A program made the translations under genes and the position numbers. This document shows, one piece after another, positions 6,977-14,109 of a stretch of 14,109 bases of DNA. The first letter of the stretch is position 1. Each line of letters starts with the position of its first letter. The notes beneath the pieces are model-generated. The model ran no database searches and was not told the DNA's origin. It saw nothing but the letters and a program-made list of their open reading frames with translations. This stretch comes from an uncultured Asticcacaulis sp. GTDB lineage: Bacteria; Pseudomonadota; Alphaproteobacteria; Caulobacterales; Caulobacteraceae. The DNA is taken from contig CAMLIY010000062.1 in assembly GCA_946480125.1 (NCBI GenBank), positions 1 to 14,109 of the forward strand. The letters run 5' to 3'.

Positions 6977-8698
6977 TTGCTTGCTTCAGGTGTGAATGTT
7001 AAATATCCATTAATATTCCACAATAAAGATGCCGACGTGTGTTGTGGCCGATATGATTTTAATGAAAAGCTGGTGAGAGTGAAGCAGTCTGAAGAAATTG
7101 TTAGACCGAAGCGCATTGCAGTCGGTCATTGCGATTTTATCGCAAATATATTGAGTTTGGTGAATTTCGATATTTTTGTTGAAATGCCTGCGCGGAGCGC
7201 TTTAGTTTCAGCGCAGCTTGCGGAAGCTTTTGCGGGCGCCATTATTATATGCAGGTCGTCACGCGGCGATTTTCTATCCATGCAAAAATCACTTGGTGAT
7301 TATCCGCATGTTCGCGTAGATTTCACGGATCCGGCAACATTTTTGAGCGGGCTTCAGCAAGAGTTGCCCAGCCAGGCGAGCATCCTGTTTTATTTTGATG
7401 CGTGCGATTGGTCGGCGGGCCGCCAGCTTCTTGTCACTGAGCTTTCGAATGTGCTTGCTGCGTTTCCGAACGGCGTCGTTATTGTCAATGATCTCGGCGT
7501 GGTGTTGAGCCAGGAACTGTCTGGTCAAGATGGACTGCGCAAAATTGAGGGGGGGGCTGAATATCCGGGCCCCGAGCTGGCATCGTTGATCGAGCGCGCA
7601 TACGTGTTTTCGAATGGCGATCTGCAAGAAGCGTTCGAATCTGGCGATAAGATGTGTTTGCTAACGACAAATGCGGACTATGCCGGCCTTATCAAGGGGC
7701 TTCCATCTCTGCGCAGCCTGGAAGAATGGAATTGGGATGATGTCAGGCAGGCCTTGGGTCATGTGCTGGAAAATACTGCCGCCTACCCGGCCGACGCGCC
7801 GGAGTTCGTTAGTGGAAAATCGGTTGTGTCTCGCGCTATAATGCCTGTCGCCCTATCCGAAGACTGCGCCGGGGACTGGAAATCGTTTTTGACGACTCTA
7901 AGCAAAGGTATGACGTCTATATATCCCAACAAGGACATGGACGCCGCCCTGTCGACGGGTGACCTGATTATTCCAATGGGCGAGCGCCTTGAAAAAATTT
8001 TCAAGAATGCCGGCGCTTTCGATGACGATCAGATCCAGCTTTTCGAGCAAATTTTCTTTCCTCTGGTTCAGCGCCTGGATCAGGCATTATCCGTAGAAAA
8101 TAATCTGCGGTCGCAGCTCTTGCAATCGGAATACAAGACCATCGTCGCCCAGAATGAACTCAGGGACGTTCAACAGCGGTATGCCCGGAATGAGCAAACC
8201 CATGAGAGCGGTGACAAACTTATGCGGCATATTATAAACGATCTAGAGCGGAAGCTGGCGGCTTTGAAGGCTTCAAAAGCAGCCGTGTCCGAACATGAAC
8301 CGCAGAGCCATCCTGATTTGGCGGAGGATTTGCACGAAGCCCGCTATGAATTGGCGAGGCCGAGGGAAGAGGTTCACCAGCTTTACAATGATATTGCGAA
8401 AATGCGAGAAAATAACTTGGTGAACGTAAATGAAGCTGTGATTACGGAATCGCGGAACGAAGAAAAAATCGAGAATGCAAAAGAAAATGCATTAGCGAAG
8501 GCAAACGAAGAAAAGGCTATGCTTCTGGAGACTCTAAATATTCAGAATGAAGAGCTGAACTCACTTAGAGAATCTCTCAGTGTATTGAAGCGCGATATAA
8601 CGCTGATCTCGGCTTCACGCTGGGTTAAGCTAGGTATAAAACTAGGTGTGTCAAAATTGCAGCCCCATCTTGCCTCCGTGCAGCAGGAGCTGACTTAA
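6977..8698 (+). CDS. Rossmann-like (methyltransferase-like) plus coiled-coil protein of the glycan cluster
   Basis: 573 residues from a TTG; function not established. The start is uncertain: TTG 6977 and GTG 6992 are both possible, neither has a good ribosome site, and the first in-frame ATG is about 70 codons in. Residues about 45-190 look like a degenerate Rossmann fold of the class I SAM-methyltransferase type (IAVGHCDFIANIL, then SILFYFDACDW and GVVIVNDLGVV), but no clear GxGxG binding motif is seen. From about 355 to 550 the protein is strongly helical with heptad-like, charge-rich sequence (coiled coil). It ends with the SRWVKLGIKLG motif seen after coiled coils in polysaccharide-cluster proteins. 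There is no signal peptide or membrane segment. An 8-G run lies inside the gene at 7549-7556, and parts are more AT-rich than its neighbours. The stop overlaps the next start by one base (TAATG), so the two are coupled. It could be a scaffold or chain-length factor; that is inference. Confidence 0.85.
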   Translation: MLASGVNVKYPLIFHNKDADVCCGRYDFNEKLVRVKQSEEIVRPKRIAVGHCDFIANILSLVNFDIFVEMPARSALVSAQLAEAFAGAIIICRSSRGDFLSMQKSLGDYPHVRVDFTDPATFLSGLQQELPSQASILFYFDACDWSAGRQLLVTELSNVLAAFPNGVVIVNDLGVVLSQELSGQDGLRKIEGGAEYPGPELASLIERAYVFSNGDLQEAFESGDKMCLLTTNADYAGLIKGLPSLRSLEEWNWDDVRQALGHVLENTAAYPADAPEFVSGKSVVSRAIMPVALSEDCAGDWKSFLTTLSKGMTSIYPNKDMDAALSTGDLIIPMGERLEKIFKNAGAFDDDQIQLFEQIFFPLVQRLDQALSVENNLRSQLLQSEYKTIVAQNELRDVQQRYARNEQTHESGDKLMRHIINDLERKLAALKASKAAVSEHEPQSHPDLAEDLHEARYELARPREEVHQLYNDIAKMRENNLVNVNEAVITESRNEEKIENAKENALAKANEEKAMLLETLNIQNEELNSLRESLSVLKRDITLISASRWVKLGIKLGVSKLQPHLASVQQELT

Positions 8699-11600
8699 TG
8701 ACTCTCCACTTGCGTCAATTAAACGCTATACTGGCTTACCATAAACTATTACTGGGTGAAGCCGCAGAGCGCCGCACGATTTTAATCGTCGATGGCCATG
8801 AGGTAGATGCGTCACTTATGGCCTCGACCGACCTGTTGGCCTTTGCTTACAGCAACGAACAGGATGCGAGTGCGGCGTGGGCCGACATTCGCCAGCTTCC
8901 TTTTGAAAAGCGGCCGCTGCTGCTTTCGGGGACGGTCAGACGTCTCGCTGAAACCATACCGCTTAAATTCGACGTCATTGTCTGGCTGGATGCGGATATT
9001 GATGAATATCAGCGAATTGAAGACGCTTTCGAATTGCTTTCCGCCGATGGCATCCTGATAAGGCCTGAAGGCGAGGCCATGCTTTCGCAGCGCGCCATAT
9101 GTATTGATGCGCCGCTTTCGGACGATCTGCTGGCGGTGATGGAAGGGCCGGTATCGGCAGTATCTCTGGCGTCACGCGGCGAAAGGCTGTTTTCGCGCCG
9201 CTTTGACGATAGCGACTGGCAACGCCTTCGTATCATATTTGATGCTTATCGGGATGCCGACGGGGACAAGAAGAGCCGCGAGCAAGACTTGCAAAATATG
9301 CTGCTGACCTTCTGGTCGGAGATTGTTTCGGGCGATGAACGACCGGATCGTTGGCCGTGGCGCGGCCGCAGCAGCACTACGCCGAAAGGCCGGCTTGACG
9401 GTCAGCAATGGCCGCGCATCTCGATCGTGGTGCCGACATATAATCAGGGAAACTATATTGAGGAGACCTTGTTATCGATTATTAATCAAGGCTATGAAAA
9501 CCTTGATCTCATCATAATGGACGGCGGATCGACGGACGCTACCGATCTGGTGGTTCGCCGTTATCTTCCGCATATCAGTCATTATGTCAGCGAGCCTGAC
9601 AGAGGGCAGTCTCACGCCATCAATAAGGGCATGAATATCGCCTCCGGTGACATTCTGACCTGGCTAAACAGTGACGATATGCTGGCCGAAGGTGCCCTTC
9701 ATGCTATGGCGGTCGCTTTTGTCTCATCAGGCGCGGATCTGGTCGCGGGTATTTGCCGCACCCATAAGGATTATGTCTACGAATCCGAGCATATGACGGC
9801 CTGTTCAGACGGTATTTTGCCGCTGGATAGAATTCTTGATCTCGACGGCGGCTGGAATGCCGGACAATTTTTTTACCAGCCGGAAGTCTTCTTTTCGCGC
9901 GCCATATGGGAAAAAGCGGGTGGTATGGTCCGAGAAGACCTGTATTACAGCATGGACTATGAGCTGTGGATGAGGTTCGCGGTCGAAAATGCCAAAATAC
10001 ACGTAATCGGGCGTCCGATCGCGTTGTTCCGACGCCACGATCAACAAAAGACGCATGTTGAATCGCGCTTTAAGGCAGAACTCATTACGGTGCGCGACAG
10101 CTTTGTAAAGCGCACCGGCCACGTACCGACTCAAAATCCGAACGGTGCCAGTTCTCGCAAGCTGTCTTTTTGCTTCGTCAATGATATAGGCTTTCATTAC
10201 GGTGCCGGCATAGCCCATTTGAGACTGGCCGAGGCTATCGAAGCGGCGGGTCACAAGGTGAGTGCTTTCCAGTTGCTCGATCGAAACCGCCAGGGGGTTT
10301 TGCCCACGTCGGATGAATTGGTCGCGCAGATTGAAGAGACTGATTGTGATATCGTAGTTCTGGGGAATGTGCATTCGGCCAATGCCGATCCCAGCCTTTT
10401 TGAGGCCGTGTTTCAACGCTGGCCGACACTGGTTATCATGCACGATTTCTGGTGGCTGACGGGGCGCTGCGCCTATACGAACGGCTGCCGTATGCTGGAG
10501 GAGGGTTGCGATGCCAACTGTCCGACACCCCGTGAATATCCCCGGCTCGATCCAAATGAAATCAATCGCGCCTGGGTACAGAAGCGCGCCTTGCTGAATG
10601 AGAATCCCAATGTGGTGCTCGTGGCGAATTCGCTTTGGACCCGGGATTTTGTGGATCAGTCGTCCGTTTTGCCCTTCCATGATGTTGACCAGATAAAACT
10701 GGCGATTGATCCGGGGTATTTCGTGCCCCGGGACAAGGCCACGGCGCGCATGGCGCTGGGCCTACCAACCGATGATTTCATCGTCATCATGAGCACAAGC
10801 GACCTGAATGATGCCCGCAAGGGCGCCTTGCCGATCATGCGAAAGTTTGCCGAACACAAGATCAGCAAACTTAAAGTAATTATTCTTGGCCATTTCACGG
10901 AATCGCAGCGCGACATGTTCGGTGATATGTGTCTGCTGCCCGGATATGTCACCGATCAGGAAAAATTGCGGCTGTATTACGCGGCGTCGGATCTTCTGGT
11001 CGGTGGCAGTCGTGAGGAAACCTTCGGCCAGATATTTGCCGAAGCGGCCGCGATCGGCACGCCATCCGTGGCCTATGGTGTCACAGGCGTGACGGAAGCC
11101 GTCGCGGAGGGGTATTCGGGCGTACTGGCGCAGACAGAGTCGCCGGACGATATCGTCCGCCTTGTGCTGATGCTCAAGGAAAGGCCGCAACTCAGACAGC
11201 AATTGCATGAACTGGGGCCTATCTACTTCTTCAATGAGCATTCCGTGGAGGCCTGCTACCATAGCTTCTATCAGGTGCTGGTGCGCGCAGGCCTGATCGA
11301 CCGGCTGGGCGTGCGCACCAATATTACGTTCAAGCCGAGAGAGTTCCGCTCGAAGTTTTCAGAGGTAAGCGCTCTTGACAGCGTGAAGGCAGGCAATACC
11401 TGGATTCCAGGTGACGGTGTCTGTTCGAGAGAGGAGGCCCATCCGCAACACGGCATTCCCAAACCATTTTCCTGGTTGCAGGGGCCGGAATCGCGGATTC
11501 GTATCAAAAGCACCCAGACATGTGACTATTGGATCGCCATCGAGTGCCAGAATATCCTTTTCGACGACATGGAATTGGAAATGCAGGTTGGAGACGGCGA

Positions 11601-11784
11601 TAGTCATCATCATACCCTGGCGCGCAGCGCCTATGGGCATATCGATACAGTCTATTTTAAAACTCCATTGAAAAAGGGCTGGAATGACTTATCGATCAGG
11701 TTCCAGAAATGGACGTCATCGGAGGCAGATCCCCGGAAGCTTGCGCTGATACTGAGCGATATATTGTTTTCCCGCGCGGATTAA
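8698..11784 (+). CDS. Multidomain glycosyltransferase: Rossmann-like, GT2, GT4 and C-terminal accessory domain
   Basis: 1,028 residues carrying two glycosyltransferase modules, probably adding two successive sugars. AGGAG at 8685-8689 and the 1-nt overlap with the previous stop fix the start. Residues 1 to about 210 look like a degenerate Rossmann domain (TILIVDGHEV, DVIVWLDADID, DGILIRP). The GT2 domain (about 239-440) has PRISIVVPTYNQGNYIEETL, EPDRGQSHAINKG, WLNSDD (Asp326, Asp327) and SMDYELWMRFA (Asp420, Glu422). The GT4 domain (about 488-885) has the WcaC-like block FWWLTGRCAYTNGC, then GC and CP (a cysteine-rich loop), LVANSLWTRDF, and the E-x7-E motif SREETFGQIFAEAAAIGTP (Glu774, Glu782). 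A beta-rich domain (about 899-1028) begins TWIPGDG and ends with DPRKLALILSDI; it resembles the end of the 11869 protein. No signal peptide or membrane helix. Module families are sure; donors and acceptors are unknown. Confidence 0.92.
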   Translation: MTLHLRQLNAILAYHKLLLGEAAERRTILIVDGHEVDASLMASTDLLAFAYSNEQDASAAWADIRQLPFEKRPLLLSGTVRRLAETIPLKFDVIVWLDADIDEYQRIEDAFELLSADGILIRPEGEAMLSQRAICIDAPLSDDLLAVMEGPVSAVSLASRGERLFSRRFDDSDWQRLRIIFDAYRDADGDKKSREQDLQNMLLTFWSEIVSGDERPDRWPWRGRSSTTPKGRLDGQQWPRISIVVPTYNQGNYIEETLLSIINQGYENLDLIIMDGGSTDATDLVVRRYLPHISHYVSEPDRGQSHAINKGMNIASGDILTWLNSDDMLAEGALHAMAVAFVSSGADLVAGICRTHKDYVYESEHMTACSDGILPLDRILDLDGGWNAGQFFYQPEVFFSRAIWEKAGGMVREDLYYSMDYELWMRFAVENAKIHVIGRPIALFRRHDQQKTHVESRFKAELITVRDSFVKRTGHVPTQNPNGASSRKLSFCFVNDIGFHYGAGIAHLRLAEAIEAAGHKVSAFQLLDRNRQGVLPTSDELVAQIEETDCDIVVLGNVHSANADPSLFEAVFQRWPTLVIMHDFWWLTGRCAYTNGCRMLEEGCDANCPTPREYPRLDPNEINRAWVQKRALLNENPNVVLVANSLWTRDFVDQSSVLPFHDVDQIKLAIDPGYFVPRDKATARMALGLPTDDFIVIMSTSDLNDARKGALPIMRKFAEHKISKLKVIILGHFTESQRDMFGDMCLLPGYVTDQEKLRLYYAASDLLVGGSREETFGQIFAEAAAIGTPSVAYGVTGVTEAVAEGYSGVLAQTESPDDIVRLVLMLKERPQLRQQLHELGPIYFFNEHSVEACYHSFYQVLVRAGLIDRLGVRTNITFKPREFRSKFSEVSALDSVKAGNTWIPGDGVCSREEAHPQHGIPKPFSWLQGPESRIRIKSTQTCDYWIAIECQNILFDDMELEMQVGDGDSHHHTLARSAYGHIDTVYFKTPLKKGWNDLSIRFQKWTSSEADPRKLALILSDILFSRAD

Positions 11785-11799
11785 AAAGCGCGGCCCATT

Positions 11800-11827
11800 C
11801 GCAGGCATGGTCAGCCTACGTTTTTTT
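11800..11827 (+). terminator. Candidate intrinsic terminator between two glycosyltransferase genes
   Basis: CGCAGGC (11800-11806) pairs with GCCTACG (11814-11820), with one mismatch and a 7-nt loop, followed by seven T at 11821-11827. It lies 16 bp after the multidomain gene. The next gene has its own ribosome site but only about 40 bp of room for a promoter, so this may attenuate rather than stop transcription. Confidence 0.5.
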
Positions 11828-11868
11828 CAATCTGCTACGACGCCGCGGGCGGCAGGAGTTGATGCGTA

Positions 11869-13206
11869 ATGCTTTTTGTGATCGTCACGCCGAGCTACAA
11901 CCTGGATAAGTTTATCGAACAAACTATATCCTCTGTGGTGTTCCAGCAGGGTGATTTTCGGATCCGCTATCATATTCAGGATGCGGGCTCGACGGATAAA
12001 ACCCATCAGATCATCCAAAAATGGCAGCGTCTGATAGACGGGCCTGACTTCCCCCTGCTCTGCAAGGGGGTTTCCTTCTCCTATTCGGTCGAGAAGGACA
12101 ACGGCATGTATGATGGGATAAACCGCGGGTTCGATTTTGCCCGCAAGTCTCTGGCCCAAGGTGAGGGCAATTCGGCAAAAGAGGCGGGGCAGCGCGGGCC
12201 CTTATTGCCAAGGTTCAGCAAGGTTGTGCCGTCTGCCTATAAAATGCCCGAGGTGGAAAATGTGGCCGGGGAACGGACAATCATGGGCTGGGTCAATGCC
12301 GATGATATTCTTTTTCCCGGCGGCCTTGCGGCTATAGCGTCCTTTTTCAGAGAGCACCCTTCCGCCCAGCTTGTTGGCGGTCTGGTCAATATCATGGCGT
12401 CCGATGGCTTCGTATTCCGGCTTTGGCCGTTAAGAGGCTACAGTCGGCTTAATATGGCGCTTGGACTTTATGACGGACGCAAGGATGTCTTTGTCATGCA
12501 GGAGGGAACCTTTTGGTGTTCTGAACTGTGGGACAAGACGGGCGGTCTGAATGCATCCTTGAGATATGCGGGCGATTATGATCTTTGGTACCGGTTCGCC
12601 CAGCATACGGAATATTATCAGATCGACACCCTGATCGCCAGCCACAGAAGGCGGGATGGTCAGTTGAGTTCGAATCTGGTGAAATACTTCTCTGAAGTGG
12701 ACAGCCTTAAAAGCTATGAGCTTGAACAAGCCTTCATGGACGGGAAGGCCAAGAACAAAAATATATCGCCGGATGGAACCTTTCATTACGACCTTGAAAG
12801 CAAGTCATGGAAATTTACGCCCCTGGCGAGGCAAACCTGGATACCTAGGGAAGGTTTCTCAGGCTCCGAGGGGCCTTTTCCCGAAGAAGACATTGTCAGT
12901 GGCCGCTGGATAAACGAGGCCAGGGCAGAATTTGTTCTTCTATGCGAGGCAGCGGGCCGCTATGATGTGATGATCGACTACCGTAACCCCATGAGCGATA
13001 ATGAGGTCAGCCTTTTCGAGCAATCGTTTGTTTTACCCAATGAGGCGATGAAAACAAAACTTAGTATCCAGCTACAGGTTGATTTGCAAGAAGGTGAAAA
13101 CATAGGCGTTATGGAGTTCGCGCAAATTAAAACCGTACCTGGCGATCCCCGCAAACTGGTAATTTTCGTTGAAAATATCCAGGCCATACCTGTTTCGGAC
13201 GACTGA
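11869..13206 (+). CDS. GT2-family glycosyltransferase with C-terminal accessory domain
   Basis: Inverting GT-A enzyme, 445 residues. AGGAG at 11854-11858, 10 nt before the ATG, supports the start. The GT2 core (1 to about 260) shows LFVIVTPSYNLDKFIEQTI, IQDAGSTDKTHQII, EKDNGMYDGINRGF, the metal-binding WVNADD (Asp145, Asp146), and GDYDLWYRFA (Asp236, Asp238), the order found in WcaA/WfgS-type enzymes. About 45 extra residues (93-138) separate NRGF from the WVNADD strand, where relatives have only a few. The C-terminal region from about 322 begins TWIPREGFSGSEGP and ends DPRKLVIFVENIQ, matching in layout the end of the preceding 1,028-residue protein, which suggests a shared ligand or partner. 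Transcribed in the same direction, 84 bp after the previous stop. Substrates unknown. Confidence 0.92.
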   Translation: MLFVIVTPSYNLDKFIEQTISSVVFQQGDFRIRYHIQDAGSTDKTHQIIQKWQRLIDGPDFPLLCKGVSFSYSVEKDNGMYDGINRGFDFARKSLAQGEGNSAKEAGQRGPLLPRFSKVVPSAYKMPEVENVAGERTIMGWVNADDILFPGGLAAIASFFREHPSAQLVGGLVNIMASDGFVFRLWPLRGYSRLNMALGLYDGRKDVFVMQEGTFWCSELWDKTGGLNASLRYAGDYDLWYRFAQHTEYYQIDTLIASHRRRDGQLSSNLVKYFSEVDSLKSYELEQAFMDGKAKNKNISPDGTFHYDLESKSWKFTPLARQTWIPREGFSGSEGPFPEEDIVSGRWINEARAEFVLLCEAAGRYDVMIDYRNPMSDNEVSLFEQSFVLPNEAMKTKLSIQLQVDLQEGENIGVMEFAQIKTVPGDPRKLVIFVENIQAIPVSDD

Positions 13207-13228
13207 TCCGGTCGCAAGAAACGCGGCC

Positions 13229-13335
13229 TTTAGAGCGTTTCCCCAAAAAGTGGGTCCACTTTTTGAATAAGGAAGAGCGATAAACAAAAACTTAGAGCGC
13301 CGATCTGAGTCTATCAGATCGAAAAGCTCTCTAAT
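13229..13335. repeat. RIME-like palindromic intergenic repeat
   Basis: About 107 bp with terminal inverted repeats (TTAGAGCGTTTCC at the left, GAAAAGCTCTCTAA at the right). It has two internal hairpins: AAAAAGTGG (13245-13253) with CCACTTTTT (13256-13264), and GATCTGA (13303-13309) with TCAGATC (13315-13321). The segments AGAGCGTTT, AAAAAGTGGG, ACAAAAACTTAGAGCG and the GATCTGA palindrome follow the layout of the short mosaic elements common between genes in Rhizobiales and Caulobacterales, as I recall them. It is probably non-autonomous and lies just after the GT2 gene, where the hairpins could also stabilise or end the transcript. The bases from 13336 to 13387 show no other feature. Confidence 0.65.
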
Positions 13336-13387
13336 GGAAATAGTTTACTTGCCTGGGAACAGGCATTTCTAAGAACAGAGAAAAATA

Positions 13388-14109
13388 ATGTCGAATGAAT
13401 CTAGCGATGATTCCCCATTGCTTATGGCTCTGGAAGCGCTAAATGCCTTAGACACTATCGTATATGTTGGTGCCGGCGCGGGTGCGGATCTGCCCTGGCT
13501 TCTAAAGAGCAAAGCCCAAAAAATTATTGTTGTTGAGCCTAACAGCAATCTGGTTTCGGCGCTGAAGCGGATCGGCGGCAATGATGCGCGTCTGGAAGTT
13601 TTACCCTTCGCCTTAGCGGAAACGACAGGACAATCAACGCTCTATATGTTGAATTTTTCCTCGCTGTCCGGATTGAAACCGCCGACGGACGCCCTGCGGT
13701 CGCTGTTTCCAGGATTGCGCATCATATCGGAACAACCGGTTGAAACCCTGAATGTCAGCGATTTGATAAACCGGATTTCTCTGCCGGCGGCCGGCGACAA
13801 CATGATGATTCTGGATGCGCCGGGAGAAGAACTGGCTATCCTCAGGCATGTTGTCGCCCTGCAAGCGCCGGTTTTCAAAACTATAATTCTGCGGGCTACC
13901 TCGGAAATACTGTATGAAGGCGGTTCTTCGACTCAGGAACTTCAGCCTATACTTGAAGCAGATGGCTATCTAGCCGAAACCATGCTTAGGGATGATGTCG
14001 GCTTCACAGAGTTGTGGTTCAGATTTGATGCCCCTGCGGCGACGGTTGAGCAAATGAAAGCCGCACTCACGCAAATGAGGGCAGCGGCTGACGACCTGCA
14101 ACAAAGGCT
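13388..14109 (+). CDS. FkbM/SAM-methyltransferase-like protein running into a coiled coil, 3' end missing
   Basis: 240 codons from ATG 13388 with no stop before the window edge. An AGAG-type weak ribosome site lies about 7 nt upstream. Residues about 23-52 form a class I SAM-binding start: TIVYVGAGAGADLPWLL (GxGxG-type loop) and KIIVVEPN, with Glu50 as the expected ribose-binding acid. VETLNVSDLI, MMILDAPGEELAIL and TIILRATSEILYEGG follow, the order seen in FkbM-like O-methyltransferases, although the usual late-motif residues are altered, so catalysis is uncertain. From about residue 222 (ATVEQMKAALTQMRAAADDL) a coiled coil begins and continues out of the window. This resembles the layout of the protein at 6977. 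A role in methylating or scaffolding the glycan is inference. Confidence 0.85.
   Translation, partial: MSNESSDDSPLLMALEALNALDTIVYVGAGAGADLPWLLKSKAQKIIVVEPNSNLVSALKRIGGNDARLEVLPFALAETTGQSTLYMLNFSSLSGLKPPTDALRSLFPGLRIISEQPVETLNVSDLINRISLPAAGDNMMILDAPGEELAILRHVVALQAPVFKTIILRATSEILYEGGSSTQELQPILEADGYLAETMLRDDVGFTELWFRFDAPAATVEQMKAALTQMRAAADDLQQR

Noticed and set aside
9805..10680. A 291-codon minus-strand open frame
   Set aside because: It lies wholly antisense to the multidomain glycosyltransferase, within its GT2 and GT4 domains, and has no recognisable motif.
1..14109. CRISPR arrays, tRNA or rRNA genes, toxin-antitoxin pairs, phage or defence genes
   Set aside because: None was seen. No regularly spaced repeats, no tRNA-like cloverleaf, and no recognisable small paired genes were found on either strand.

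Overview
The window looks like alphaproteobacterial DNA. The coding regions are moderately GC-rich. The glycosyltransferases resemble those of Caulobacterales, Rhizobiales and Sphingomonadales, and an intergenic element near 13.3 kb resembles the short mosaic palindromic repeats (RIME-type) of that class. The genus cannot be fixed from sequence alone.

Left edge (1-1738, minus strand): a tripartite RND efflux operon. A lipoprotein membrane-fusion subunit (572-1738) is followed after 3 nt by the first 189 residues of an RND pump (568 to beyond base 1). No regulator gene is present, but the leader carries GTAC-rich palindromes, one inside the spacer of a plausible promoter.

Decayed island (about 1854-2819): no intact gene. 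It holds the C-terminal part of a frameshifted IS110-family transposase (minus) abutting a diverged fragment of an IS701-family element (plus), whose end is followed by a CTAG site directly after the stop of the next gene.

Glycosyltransferase pair (2820-5426): divergent genes for a GT4 (GT-B) enzyme and a GT2 (GT-A) enzyme with an unrecognised N-terminal region. The second gene's stop codon lies inside the CTAG target duplication of a complete 1,434-bp IS701-family element (5427-6860). That element has 16-bp perfect inverted repeats, but its transposase gene carries a frameshift.

Polysaccharide or glycoconjugate cluster (6977-14109, plus strand): a Rossmann-like plus coiled-coil protein; a 1,028-residue protein with an N-terminal Rossmann-like region, GT2, GT4 and a C-terminal accessory domain; a GT2 with a related C-terminal domain; and the start of an FkbM/SAM-methyltransferase-like gene that enters a coiled coil at the window edge. 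Together these look like part of a machine assembling a surface glycan or glycosylating a surface protein. The sugar, acceptor and order of action cannot be read from the sequence. The most notable points are the two IS701 footprints at glycosyltransferase stop codons, the 8-G tract inside the coiled-coil gene, the coiled-coil plus multidomain GT architecture, and the shared C-terminal domain.
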